Shown piece after piece: positions 8,418 through 17,438 of a stretch of DNA of 64,000 nt. The DNA lies in NCBI GenBank assembly GCA_965220285.1, contig OZ244818.1, forward strand, positions 5,084,001 through 5,148,000, read 5' to 3'. How positions within the stretch are numbered: the stretch's first letter is position 1; each line of letters begins with the position of its first letter. The translations under genes were made by a program, and so were the position numbers. A model generated the notes under the pieces. The model made no database searches, had not been told where the DNA came from, and saw only the letters and a list, made by a program, of their open reading frames with translations. The stretch comes from Bin5 sp009843665. Its GTDB lineage: Bacteria; Chloroflexota; Anaerolineae; Caldilineales; Caldilineaceae.

Positions 8418-9314
8418 CTATACCTCAAGAATGTCCGGTCCTTCAACCGTGGCCGCCTCTTCCAAGGCGCCAGATGCCGCCAGTTCCCCCAAAGTCGCGA
8501 ACGAGGCGCCCGGCTTTCGACCTACATGCTCGGCTACAGCATCAATGACTCTGAAAGTGTGTTCAAAATCGTCAGCGTTGCCGTGCGTGTGCATCACGAT
8601 AACAACGACCGGACTGTGGTCGCTGATGCGGTCCAGATCCTGGCGGGCCAGTTCGACAAATTCATCGCTGCGCTCACCAGACTCGTGCCACGTATACTCA
8701 TTCAAGATCGGTACCTCAACAATGCCCTCATACCAGCGAAAAGGCCGGTAAGGGATATTGTCGACCCATTTCTGTGAGATATTCCCCCCGTTCACATGCC
8801 ATTGCTCATAGCCGGTGCCGCTGATAAACATACTCGTATGGTAGCCTATGCCAACCTCGCGCAAGGCACTGAACATCGGCTTGGAGACCGCCCCGCACGG
8901 AGCCCTGAAGACGGATGGCTCAACGCCATAGTCCTTCGAAAATATCTCTATCGCCTCTTCGACGCGCCTGCGCAGTTTGTCCACGGTGTAGCGCTGCAAA
9001 TGCTCTTCACGTCGTTCGTCGAATTCCGACTGGAGCGTGGGCAATATTGAGGTCGCCGGCCAGGCAGGCGGCCCGAATTCGTAACAGTCAGAGTGCGTCA
9101 GGCCGAGCGGCTGCAGGTCGTGACCAGCATCGCGTGCCGCTATCAGCGCCCCCTTCCATTCCGCCGACATCGCTTCGCCCCAGGGCTTGGGCACAGCGAA
9201 CACGGTCGAACTCAGGCCGCGAGAAGCGAAAAACTCAGTCGTCCTTCTTAGGGACTCCACAAGTACGCTGTCGCCCCAACCGGCGTCGTCAATCGTCCAT
9301 GAATAGGCTGTCAA
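8418..9314 (-). CDS. Polysaccharide deacetylase family protein, paralogue lacking a zinc-ligand His
   Basis: A tandem paralogue of the gene at 7399-8295. I place the start at a TTG at 9314 because it aligns exactly with the paralogue's Met, gives the same 298-residue length, and has GGAG about nine bases upstream. A GTG at 9329 is the alternative. WTIDDAG and FRAPCG are conserved, but the H-x3-H motif reads L-G-L-T-H: the codons for Leu-His in the paralogue are Pro-Leu here. Loss of the first zinc His suggests altered metal binding, altered chemistry or loss of catalysis. The gene sits between the permeases of ABC importer 2 and the intact deacetylase. Confidence 0.85.
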   Translation of the reverse strand: MTAYSWTIDDAGWGDSVLVESLRRTTEFFASRGLSSTVFAVPKPWGEAMSAEWKGALIAARDAGHDLQPLGLTHSDCYEFGPPAWPATSILPTLQSEFDERREEHLQRYTVDKLRRRVEEAIEIFSKDYGVEPSVFRAPCGAVSKPMFSALREVGIGYHTSMFISGTGYEQWHVNGGNISQKWVDNIPYRPFRWYEGIVEVPILNEYTWHESGERSDEFVELARQDLDRISDHSPVVVIVMHTHGNADDFEHTFRVIDAVAEHVGRKPGASFATLGELAASGALEEAATVEGPDILEV

Positions 9315-9391
9315 CTCTGGATTCTCCACAGGAAGGTCGTAGGAATGGCCAGGACAGGCCTCTAAAAAACCTGCAGAATTCCTTCTTTCGA

Positions 9392-10252
9392 CTAACCCTT
9401 AACTGCCCCGACCGTTAGACCTTCCAGGAAATAGCGCTGTAAGAATAGGAAGACGATCAGGAGTGGAACCACGCTCAGGAACGCGGACGCGGAGGTAATT
9501 CCATAATTGACCTGAAATTCGCTTCGCAATAACGCAAGTCCGAGAGGAAGCGTGTAAAGGTCCTTGTCATTTAGAACCACCAGGGGCCAGACAAGGTTGT
9601 TCCACTGTGAGGTGAATACAACGATTGATAGTGTTGCAAGGGCCGGCGCCGACAATGGCAGGATGATGCGCCAGAATACGCCGAAGTCGGAACAGCCGTC
9701 GATCCGGGCGGCATGCTCGAGTTCCTCGGGAATGGTCTGCATGAACTGCCGCAACAGAAAGACACCCAGTACGTTTGCCAGTGCCGGAATGATCAGTCCC
9801 CCGTAGGAATTCAGCAGACCCAACCAATTTGTGATGAGGAATGCGGGTATCAGCAGCAAGGCACCGGGGATCATGATCGTAGCAAGCATGAGTCCAAAGA
9901 GAAAATCCCTTCCCCAGAACTGCTTTTTGGCAAAAGCATAGGCCGCCAGAGCGTCAATAAGCACTGTTCCCACGGTCACGAGCAAGGCGACCAGAATCGT
10001 GTTGAAGAACCATAGGCTGAAAGGCAGCTCGTTCAGGATATATGTGTAGTTGTCCCAGACAAATTGCTCAGGAATCAACTGCGGTGGTATCGAAATGAGC
10101 GTATACGTTTCCTTGAATGATGAGGAAAATATATAGAGGTACGGCCCCAACATGATGATTACCAGTAAAGCCAAAAGCACGTAAACAACAACCGCCTGGG
10201 GCAATACCCGAATAGTCTTGCGCCAGTTCCCGCTGATATTGAATTGGGTCAT
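9392..10252 (-). CDS. Carbohydrate ABC transporter permease, MalG type (importer 2)
   Basis: A 286-residue six-helix permease with the EAA loop EHAARIDGCSDFGVFWRIIL and the C-terminal FLQRYFLEGLTVGAVKG typical of MalG/UgpE proteins. The ATG at 10252 has GAGGA about seven bases upstream. It follows the MalF-type gene at 10307-11233 by 54 bases and forms importer 2 with the binding protein at 11338-12675. No ATPase gene accompanies it, the same situation as importer 1. The two importers are not close copies of each other at protein level, so they probably have different ligands. Confidence 0.92.
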   Translation of the reverse strand: MTQFNISGNWRKTIRVLPQAVVVYVLLALLVIIMLGPYLYIFSSSFKETYTLISIPPQLIPEQFVWDNYTYILNELPFSLWFFNTILVALLVTVGTVLIDALAAYAFAKKQFWGRDFLFGLMLATIMIPGALLLIPAFLITNWLGLLNSYGGLIIPALANVLGVFLLRQFMQTIPEELEHAARIDGCSDFGVFWRIILPLSAPALATLSIVVFTSQWNNLVWPLVVLNDKDLYTLPLGLALLRSEFQVNYGITSASAFLSVVPLLIVFLFLQRYFLEGLTVGAVKG

Positions 10253-10306
10253 GGGTCAATCCTCTGGAAGCCGACCACCGCCGGATGAGCATCAAAGTTC
10301 ACGAGC

Positions 10307-11233
10307 CTATCTCTCCCCCAGCACGCGCATTTGCACGTACGAGATCGGCATGATGATGAGCAGCAAGACCACCCCCATGGCCGCGGCCATTCCAACCTGG
10401 CCGTAACGAAAAGCATGATTGTAGATGTACCAGACCATTGTCGCGGTTGCGTGAACGGGGCCGCCATTTGTGAGCACAAAAACGGTATCGAAGAGTTGAA
10501 ACGCCCAGATCGTACCCATAACAACTGAGAAAAGGATTACGGGGCGCATTAGGGGTATCGTTACCCGAGTCGCCACTTGCCAGGCATTGGCTCCGTCGAT
10601 GCGGGCTGCCTCGTGCAGCTCTTCGGGAACCCCAAGCATGGCAGCCAGAAAGAGAATAATGTGAAAACCGATCCCTCGCCACCATTCAATAAGGAGGATG
10701 CCATACAGCGCCCAATCCGGGTCGGACAGCCAGTAAATTTCGGGGATGCCTAACAGACCCGTCAGATACGTCAAAACTCCATAGCGGGGAGCTAGAATGT
10801 AACTCCAGATCTGGGCTGTGGCTGCCGCCGAGGCAAGCAGGGGAAAGAAGACGACTGCCCTGTAGAAGTCCTTGAATCGAACAAGCTTATTGCCAATCAA
10901 AAAGGCCAGTGCGAGCGCGGTGATGACCGCAATGGGCACGACAGACACTGTATATTGGAGGGAGTTCAGGAATACCTTGAGCGTAATGTCGTCGGTAGTA
11001 AGGCTCATGTAGTTCTGAAGGCCGACGAAGGGTTTGACCTGATCGACCAGGTCGCCTCGCAGTAAGGAAAGCCAGAGCGCCCAGAAGAATGGACCGATGT
11101 TGAAGATTATGAAGAGCGCCACAAAGGGCAGGATGAAGGCATATGCGCTCAGATTTCGTCTGACCGCGGCTCGTTTCCAAAATGCAGTCTCTGTCAGACC
11201 GCTTCTGTGGGGCGTAGCAGACGTGGTAGCCAT
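10307..11233 (-). CDS. Sugar ABC transporter permease, MalF type (importer 2)
   Basis: A 308-residue permease with six predicted membrane helices and the EAA loop EAARIDGANAWQVATRVTIP. The cytoplasmic N-terminus ends in RRNLSAYAFILPFVALF, which runs into the first helix, as in UgpA/MalF-type proteins. The ATG at 11233 has AGGGGA seven bases upstream. It is followed by its MalG-type partner and preceded by the binding protein, the normal order binding protein, MalF, MalG for CUT1 sugar importers. Confidence 0.92.
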   Translation of the reverse strand: MATTSATPHRSGLTETAFWKRAAVRRNLSAYAFILPFVALFIIFNIGPFFWALWLSLLRGDLVDQVKPFVGLQNYMSLTTDDITLKVFLNSLQYTVSVVPIAVITALALAFLIGNKLVRFKDFYRAVVFFPLLASAAATAQIWSYILAPRYGVLTYLTGLLGIPEIYWLSDPDWALYGILLIEWWRGIGFHIILFLAAMLGVPEELHEAARIDGANAWQVATRVTIPLMRPVILFSVVMGTIWAFQLFDTVFVLTNGGPVHATATMVWYIYNHAFRYGQVGMAAAMGVVLLLIIMPISYVQMRVLGER

Positions 11234-11337
11234 TTCAAATCCCCTGGCGGGCGGCGCTCTGGCAACAGGTCAGATTGTTCGCTTTGGGCTGCCGCGCGCT
11301 AGAGACGCGGCAGCCCATTCTCGTTTCGAACCGGCGA

Positions 11338-12675
11338 CTAGGATCCCTCTTCCTCTCGGAGCATGTCGTTTATCTGAACAACCATGTCCTCAATCGCCTC
11401 TTCGACGGTTCGCTGACCGAGGACGAACGACTCGATCGATGTACCCTCGATATCCCAGAACTTGAAGATCCATCCTCGATACGGCCAGAAGAAGGTATAC
11501 TCAAGTGTCGTCTGGGCAGTGGTCAGTACCGGATCATCAGGGTAGAAATTAACGTGTGGCGAAACGCTCATGAATCCCAGGCAGCCGATCCACGACGTCA
11601 GCAGATCGGGGGTGACAAGGGTCTCGATGACCTGCCACGATTCGTCAGGATATGCGGTCTTGGCGGCAATCGCCAGCATGCCGACGCCGCCGTAACATGC
11701 GCGTCCCCTCGCACCTTCTGCCGGACCGGTTGCCATGCGCGCGGCGCCGAGCCGGAACTCAGGCTTCTCGCTGCGGACAGAGTTGGCAAAGACGTTCTGC
11801 GCTGTGATCATGCCCACTTTGTCGTCGCGGAAGTATCCACCGACACCCGGCTCCTGCCCCGAAATCGCACCCGGCATCGCGATTTCGTAATCGTGGAACA
11901 GCGAATTGAAGAAGTTCCAGCCTTCGTATGCCTCTTCGGAATTGACGATACACTCCGTCAGGTCGTCGTTGAACCAGTGTCCACCAAATCGCCGCGGCCA
12001 CTGACCGTTCTCGTGCCAGCCCTTGGGATGTGTGGCGAACCCATAGACATCGTCGCCAAGGGCGGTTATATCCCGCGTAATGGCAAGAAACTCATCAAGG
12101 TTATCCGGTGGCGTATCGGGATCGTGCCCGGCCTGTTCAAACAGGTCCTTGTTCCAGAACAGGTTGGAGCCGCCGATAATCCACGGGAAGGAGTAGGTCG
12201 TTCCGTCGTAGGTGCCCGGCTCCCAAGCTCTTTCATAGAAGTAGGAGCGATCGAATCCGCTCGAAGCAATCCTTTCGTCAAGCGGCATGATGTGGCCGGC
12301 GTTGACGAAGCGCGGGAACGACTCCGTCTGGTAGCTCACGTCCGGCCCCTGATCTGCCGCAAACGCAGCCACGAATTTCTCGTTGTACTGGCCCCACGGG
12401 ACCTCACTGAAGTCGACGCTGATCTCAGGATGCATCTCCTCCAGCACGTCCAGCGTAGGCTGGGCGCAGAGCTTGGTCTCGTCGCCGGCAGCCTTATGCG
12501 GGCCCTTCCACATCGTCAGCGTGACAACTTCCATCGCTGCTTCCCCACCTTCATCGGCGGCGCCTGGTGCGGCCGGAACACAGGCCGACAGCCCGGCCCC
12601 AACCGTTGCCACCCCTGCCAGAGTGGCAGTTCGAGCTAGAAAACTGCGTCTGGAAAACTTCGTACCGCTAGCCAT
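11338..12675 (-). CDS. Extracellular solute-binding protein (ABC importer 2)
   Basis: A 445-residue family 1 solute-binding lipoprotein. The N-terminus has a Tat signal with SRRSFLA at residues 8-14 and a lipobox LSAC near residue 31, followed by an Ala/Gly/Glu linker. It should be exported folded and lipid-anchored. Features such as TLTMWKGPHK, GIGGSNLFWNKDLF-type surface motifs and the closing segment EEAIEDMVVQINDML fit sugar-binding proteins of CUT1 importers. ATG at 12675 with AGGAGGA seven bases upstream, one of the strongest ribosome sites in the region, as expected for a highly made binding protein. The gene is immediately downstream of the DegT aminotransferase gene on the same strand. 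Confidence 0.92.
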   Translation of the reverse strand: MASGTKFSRRSFLARTATLAGVATVGAGLSACVPAAPGAADEGGEAAMEVVTLTMWKGPHKAAGDETKLCAQPTLDVLEEMHPEISVDFSEVPWGQYNEKFVAAFAADQGPDVSYQTESFPRFVNAGHIMPLDERIASSGFDRSYFYERAWEPGTYDGTTYSFPWIIGGSNLFWNKDLFEQAGHDPDTPPDNLDEFLAITRDITALGDDVYGFATHPKGWHENGQWPRRFGGHWFNDDLTECIVNSEEAYEGWNFFNSLFHDYEIAMPGAISGQEPGVGGYFRDDKVGMITAQNVFANSVRSEKPEFRLGAARMATGPAEGARGRACYGGVGMLAIAAKTAYPDESWQVIETLVTPDLLTSWIGCLGFMSVSPHVNFYPDDPVLTTAQTTLEYTFFWPYRGWIFKFWDIEGTSIESFVLGQRTVEEAIEDMVVQINDMLREEEGS

Positions 12676-12773
12676 GGTCTGTTCCTCCTTGGCTTTTGTG
12701 TGGACAGCGCAGTGGCGCCGCCCGTTCCATCCGACAGATCAGCCTGTAAACTTCCGGCTGCAAGTTGGTGAAG

Positions 12774-14051
12774 TTACGCCAGCTCCTCCAGTACTTTGTT
12801 CAGCCCTTCGACGGTCTCCTCCACATCTTCGTTGGTCAGCAACGGGCTGATATTCAAATGCACGGCCCTTCCAAGCAGGTCAAGGCTCTTTGGGCACATG
12901 TCCTGCCTGTATTCAATCTCCCGCTGCGCCCATTTCCACGGTCCCGCGGCTTCGGTCCACGTGCGCTGGTTGATGATCGGCACCCAGTGCGCATACACGT
13001 GATAGTCGATGACGTCGGGCGAATACAAGGTGCCGGCGCCGATATTTTCGGCACGCAGCGCCTCCGACACTGACGCAGCCTTTTCGGTGCTATCCATGAA
13101 GAATACGGCACAGATCGCAGTATCCCCATCCGGGTCCGCCTCCTCCCGGAAGCTGACTCCCTTGCGTTCCGTCACCTCCGCAATGCCCGCTTTGATCATC
13201 TTTTTGCGGTGGCGCATGTCATCGATCAGGCCGTCCAGCCGGGCCAGTTGCGGCAATGCCACGGCCGCCAGAAGCTCGGGCATCCGAAAGTTCACACCGC
13301 AGAGCAACTCTTCCACGTTGAATTTGAGCTGAAGCGCGCCGATCACGTCATGAAACATGTTAGAGCGCTTCCACACCAATTCGTCGTCGGTAACAACCAT
13401 GCCGCCCTCGCCGGAGGTGATAATCTTGTTGAACTGGAGACTGAAGCAGCCCACATCGCCAAACGTCCCCAACGCCTGACCCTTGTAGCTGCCCCCGTTT
13501 GCCTGCGCAACATCCTCGATGACCCGGAGACCGTGTTCGTCGGCAAGTGCCATCAGCTCATCCATCCGGCATGGCGCGCCGCGCATATGCACCGGCATAA
13601 TCGCTTTCGTATATGGCGTTATCTTCCGCTCGACGTCCTCAGGGTCCATCAGCAGCGTCTCGTCGACCTCGGCGATTACTGGGATTCCACCGGCCGCGAC
13701 GACCGCAGACGCCGAAGCGATCCAAGTGTAAGCCGGCACGATTACCTCATCTCCCGGCCCGATACCGATACCGTGCAGACCGCAGACGAGCGCCGCCGTG
13801 CCCGAAGTGACTGCGACTGAGTACTTGGAGCCCTTCTTTTCGGCAAAGGCTTGCTCCAACTGCGTTGCCTTTGAATCCTCCTCACCGGGACCGTAGTAGC
13901 GAAAGAGTCGCTTCGCCCTGAGCACCTCCAGGACCTCCTCCTCTTCTTCTACTGCAATCGCCATGCCGCCCGGGTACATCGGCGGGTCCTGACTCTGTTT
14001 TGCGGGCGCGCCGCCATGAATGGCCAGTTTCTGGCTCTCCAGTTGGGTCAT
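12774..14051 (-). CDS. DegT/DnrJ/EryC1/StrS family PLP-dependent aminotransferase
   Basis: A 425-residue fold-type I PLP enzyme. The Schiff-base Lys is K209 in FSLQFNKIITSGEGG, and the cofactor Asp is D180 in VIEDVAQANGG. A SGTAAL loop near residue 83 fits the phosphate site. Members transaminate nucleotide-linked keto-sugars or free keto-inositols and keto-sugars. With a Gfo/Idh/MocA dehydrogenase in the same directon it could interconvert an amino group and a keto group on a sugar or cyclitol, for example during amino-sugar breakdown. That pairing is inference. ATG at 14051 with GAGGAG directly upstream. The upstream gene is the canonical sulfatase, 159 bases away. Confidence 0.9.
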   Translation of the reverse strand: MTQLESQKLAIHGGAPAKQSQDPPMYPGGMAIAVEEEEEVLEVLRAKRLFRYYGPGEEDSKATQLEQAFAEKKGSKYSVAVTSGTAALVCGLHGIGIGPGDEVIVPAYTWIASASAVVAAGGIPVIAEVDETLLMDPEDVERKITPYTKAIMPVHMRGAPCRMDELMALADEHGLRVIEDVAQANGGSYKGQALGTFGDVGCFSLQFNKIITSGEGGMVVTDDELVWKRSNMFHDVIGALQLKFNVEELLCGVNFRMPELLAAVALPQLARLDGLIDDMRHRKKMIKAGIAEVTERKGVSFREEADPDGDTAICAVFFMDSTEKAASVSEALRAENIGAGTLYSPDVIDYHVYAHWVPIINQRTWTEAAGPWKWAQREIEYRQDMCPKSLDLLGRAVHLNISPLLTNEDVEETVEGLNKVLEELA

Positions 14052-14210
14052 CTCTCCTCTCCCTCAGCTGTTGGTTGTACGACGGCACCCTTCCGACTCC
14101 CGTAGGCGACATACCGGCCATCGACCTTCAAGCCAATTTCAATAGGGTAATGGATGCATCGTTCATCGCATTCCTTACCCACTTTTTCTCTCGGACACGT
14201 AAACATCTCC

Positions 14211-16031
14211 TTATAGGCCCAACCACTCCACATAGACATAGTAGGCGCCCAGCTCATTGCCGTCCTCGGTCTCGAACCAAGTTTGCAAGTGCGTACGCCC
14301 GGCAGGCAGCGACAGTTCGAAACGTGCCGCAACGTCTTCATGGTCGACTTCCCCGCCGGCTTCTTTGCCCGCGATAGCAATGCGGGCGCGATGCACAGGC
14401 AAGGCAATGCCCCCGCCCCAGGGGATCCGCTCCTTTAGAGAAAGTTGGCTGCCGTCGCCGCCCCCGTCTGGCTGAATCTCCTTAACAGGCTGGATAGCGA
14501 TGTCCCTGAATGCCTTCGGTTCGCCCCCTGCCAGACCAGCCCGTATGCCTGCCCCTTCTTCCTCGGGCCACCTGCACAAAGTGAAACGATACCTTCCGCC
14601 CTCGACCACCTCAACCTCCCAGTGGCCGTTGCAGATCAGGCCCTCGCGAACCAGGCTCTGATTCCACGCACACTCGCAGTCCTCGTTGCGCCAATCATGC
14701 GTGTTCAGCCTTAGCTGACCTGCTCCCGGTCCGCCGATCGCAATCGGAATATCCTCGTCAAATTGACGCGAGACCTTATTCCACCAGGATTCGTAGGCGA
14801 GGCGCAACTCAGAAACAATGTCGGGATGAGCCGCGGCAACGTCCTGCCGCTGCTCCGGGTCCTCCTTGATTTCATATAGTTCCCGCCCATTCACGAGCCG
14901 CCATTGGGCCGTCATGACCGCACTCTTGCGCCACATTACAGGATGGGCAAGTCTCTGTGAATCTGTGACCAGGGCCCGATCGGGCCAAACAGGCCCTTCG
15001 TTTTCATCAGGCTGCAACAGTGGCGCCAGACTTCGTCCGTCAAAACCGTCGGGATCACTATCGTCCAGGCCGCACATCTCAATCAGCGTCGGCAGCACAT
15101 CCACGTTTGCTGTGACTACGTCAACGTCGTGACCCGCGCTGATCCCGCCCTCGGGCCAGTGGAGGAAAAATGGAACACGGTGTCCGCCGTCGTACTCCGA
15201 ACCCTTCTGCCCGCGCATCCCTGCATTGAACCCGCTCGTTACAAACTGGCTTCCGTCCACCGCCACGCCGCCTGCAGAACCGTTGTCGGTCATAAAGATG
15301 AAAATCGTGTTTTCGCCCAGTCCCAGTTCAGCCAACCTGCGCCGCAAGCCGCCGACATTTTCGTCGATGTTTGCGACCATTCCATAGAATTTGGCGCGCT
15401 CCTCGTGAGGGGTCAGAGGAAGATATGGATCACTGTAGGCAGGGTCAACCAGGTGAGGTGAATGAGGCGCATTGGTCGGAATATAGCAGAAAAACTTTCC
15501 TTTCCGGTTCCGCTCGATAAATCTCAGCGCCTCCTGGAACCAGACGTCAGTACAATAACCCTCGTAGCGGGTGTGTTGATCCCCATCCCAGTAACTGTCA
15601 TCAAAGTAGCTATTGCCCCAGTAGTCAGGAGTCTGCCCGACTCCACCGCCCCCGTGGACGACCACGGTTTCGAAGCCTCGGTCCTGGGGCCTGTACGGCG
15701 CGTTATCGCCCAAGTGCCACTTGCCGAAGATCCCGGTGGCATAGCCGCTGCGCTGAAAATAGTCGGCCATGCTGACTTCGTCGGATCGCAGCAGTGATCG
15801 CCCTCCTATCGTGTGCCAGACCCCCGTGCTGTTGGCATAGTGACCTGTCAGAAGCCCGGCGCGAGTCGGCGCGCATGTCGGGCCGACGTGGTAGTCGGTC
15901 AGTCTGACGCTGGAGGCGTGGAGTGCGTCAAGGTTGGGTGTTCGGACAACTGGGTTGCCGTGACACGAGAGGTCACCGTAGCCCTGGTCATCGGTAAGGA
16001 CAAAGACGACGTTTGGCCCTTCACTGGGCAT
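14211..16031 (-). CDS. Arylsulfatase-type sulfatase (formylglycine Cys type)
   Basis: A 606-residue sulfatase. The catalytic motif is C53-A-P-T-R57 followed by AGLLTG, so Cys53 should be converted to formylglycine by a maturation enzyme encoded elsewhere. The N-terminal metal Asp pair is in VLTDDQGYGD, and the second metal site is in FMTDNGS. Residues from about 440 onward form an added beta-rich domain, starting near LNTHDW, common in planctomycete and marine sulfatases. No clear signal peptide is present, so location is uncertain. It would remove sulfate esters from sugars. ATG at 16031 with GAGG nine bases upstream. Only 11 bases separate it from the PhyH gene upstream, so the two are probably translated from one message. 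Confidence 0.93.
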   Translation of the reverse strand: MPSEGPNVVFVLTDDQGYGDLSCHGNPVVRTPNLDALHASSVRLTDYHVGPTCAPTRAGLLTGHYANSTGVWHTIGGRSLLRSDEVSMADYFQRSGYATGIFGKWHLGDNAPYRPQDRGFETVVVHGGGGVGQTPDYWGNSYFDDSYWDGDQHTRYEGYCTDVWFQEALRFIERNRKGKFFCYIPTNAPHSPHLVDPAYSDPYLPLTPHEERAKFYGMVANIDENVGGLRRRLAELGLGENTIFIFMTDNGSAGGVAVDGSQFVTSGFNAGMRGQKGSEYDGGHRVPFFLHWPEGGISAGHDVDVVTANVDVLPTLIEMCGLDDSDPDGFDGRSLAPLLQPDENEGPVWPDRALVTDSQRLAHPVMWRKSAVMTAQWRLVNGRELYEIKEDPEQRQDVAAAHPDIVSELRLAYESWWNKVSRQFDEDIPIAIGGPGAGQLRLNTHDWRNEDCECAWNQSLVREGLICNGHWEVEVVEGGRYRFTLCRWPEEEGAGIRAGLAGGEPKAFRDIAIQPVKEIQPDGGGDGSQLSLKERIPWGGGIALPVHRARIAIAGKEAGGEVDHEDVAARFELSLPAGRTHLQTWFETEDGNELGAYYVYVEWLGL

Positions 16032-16042
16032 CCGTCAGTACC

Positions 16043-16801
16043 TCATTGCCATCGCGTCTTGAACTCGCCGAAGTTATTCTCCTTGTCCTTCCCCCGTACC
16101 AGAACCGGTTTCCAGCGGCCGTCCAAAGAGTTGTCCTCGGCCTGCCGCACCGTCGTTGGCACGTAGCGCAGTGTCAAACCGCAGCGCCGCCTGTCAGAAC
16201 GGTTCGGCAGACTGCCATGGATGAGTGTGCCGTCGTGGATCGAAATCTGGCCGGCTCGCAGGGGCAGATCCACAGCTGTCGCCGCCTTTTCCGGCGTAAC
16301 ATGGACCTCCTGATTGATGCTGAGAAGATTTCCCGCCTGCTCGGCCTTGCCGTGCTCGACGACTCCGGAAACGTGCGTGCCGGGGATTACCTGCATGCAA
16401 CCGTTCTCCACATCGCTGTCATCGACCGCGTACCAGGCCGTGACCGCCTTCGGCGGTTCCAGGCCCCAGAAAGTCACGTCCTGGTGCCAGGCGACAAAGG
16501 CCTCTGCCTCTTTGCCTTCGCCGTACTTGTTGAAGAAGTGAGTCGCCAGCAGCAGCACATTCGGGCCCACCAACGCCTCAATCGCGTCCAGAATCGTGGG
16601 ATGGGAAGCGAGCCGCCAAATGAACTCCTCCTCAAAGTGGTAATCTATCAGCCCGATCTGTGCGGTCTCCTTGCCAACTCGAGACTCCAGATCGTCGAAT
16701 GCCTCCCGATAGCTGGAAACTTGAGACCCGTCGATCACATCGACTGCCGCGATGTAACCATCGCGCTCATACGCTTCCACTTGGGCCGGCGAAAAGATCA
16801 T
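16043..16801 (-). CDS. Phytanoyl-CoA dioxygenase family protein
   Basis: A PhyH-family non-haem iron oxygenase of 252 residues when started at the ATG at 16801, which has AGGAGGG five bases upstream. An upstream reading-frame extension to 16897 has no ribosome site and is unlike the family. The iron motif HxD is in WHQDVTFWG, the distal His is in IHDGTLIHGSLPNRS, and the Arg for 2-oxoglutarate follows in RRCGLTLRYV. It starts with FSPAQVEAYERDGYI, very typical of the family. It is the first gene of the 16.8-kb minus-strand directon, next to the canonical sulfatase. Substrate unknown, although hydroxylation leading to loss of an alkyl or sulfonate group is a possibility. Confidence 0.92.
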   Translation of the reverse strand: MIFSPAQVEAYERDGYIAAVDVIDGSQVSSYREAFDDLESRVGKETAQIGLIDYHFEEEFIWRLASHPTILDAIEALVGPNVLLLATHFFNKYGEGKEAEAFVAWHQDVTFWGLEPPKAVTAWYAVDDSDVENGCMQVIPGTHVSGVVEHGKAEQAGNLLSINQEVHVTPEKAATAVDLPLRAGQISIHDGTLIHGSLPNRSDRRRCGLTLRYVPTTVRQAEDNSLDGRWKPVLVRGKDKENNFGEFKTRWQ

Positions 16802-16975
16802 GATACCCTCCTTGGCGAAATCTGTGCTGGTTTCAGGAGAGGATAACGCCTGTTCGCCGCGATTGCAAGCGGAAAAAAACCTGCTTTTCCGTGCCAACTC
16901 CGCCGCACTGTGTTAGACTGAGAGAAAAAGAAAATCGGTCCGGACCGGGCCCCCACTGCCAAGGAGAAGAAAGTC

Positions 16976-17401
16976 ATGGCCGAACGAGAAGTCCCGGGTT
17001 GGGTGAAAGAACACATTCGCCGCTATCTCGATTCCGACGGCGAAGACGGCCACATTTGGAACGGCGTTCCCACTTTGCTGCTTACGACCACCGGGCGGCG
17101 AAGCGGCAAGTCGCGCACTACGCCATTAATCTATGGCAAAGTCCAAGGTGAGGAGACTTACGTAATCGTCGCCTCCCGCGGCGGAGCGACCCATCACCCG
17201 TCCTGGTATCTGAATCTGGTCGAAACGCCGGCCGTCCAGCTACGAGTTGGCGCCGATTGTTTCGCTGCCACCGCCCGTACCGCCTCGGCAGATGAAAAGC
17301 CGGCGCTCTGGACCATGATGGCGGAGATTTGGCCCGCGTACAACGAATACCAGGCCAAGACTGACCGTGTTATTCCTGTCGTCATTCTGGAAAGGGCCTG
17401 A
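16976..17401 (+). CDS. Nitroreductase/deazaflavin (F420)-dependent oxidoreductase family protein
   Basis: A 141-residue split-barrel protein of the Ddn-like family. The typical core is seen as LLLTTTGRRSGKSRTTPLIYG (residues about 35-55), then VIVASRGGATHHPSWYLNL and the C-terminal YQAKTDRVIPVVILE. Family members bind F420 or flavin and reduce a range of compounds. In Chloroflexota F420 use is plausible. AAGGAGA lies about ten bases before the ATG, and an extended -10 like TGTTAGACT is seen about 60 bases upstream in the divergent region shared with the PhyH gene. It is followed after 37 bases by the PyrK-like gene. Confidence 0.88.
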   Translation: MAEREVPGWVKEHIRRYLDSDGEDGHIWNGVPTLLLTTTGRRSGKSRTTPLIYGKVQGEETYVIVASRGGATHHPSWYLNLVETPAVQLRVGADCFAATARTASADEKPALWTMMAEIWPAYNEYQAKTDRVIPVVILERA

Positions 17402-17438
17402 AGAAGCTGAACCGCCGCCGCGCCCCACTGGTGCGAAA

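Noticed and set aside
11275..12639. 454-codon plus-strand open frame
   Set aside because: It is antisense to the binding-protein gene at 11338-12675, which has a Tat signal, lipobox and family features. The plus frame has no recognisable domain.
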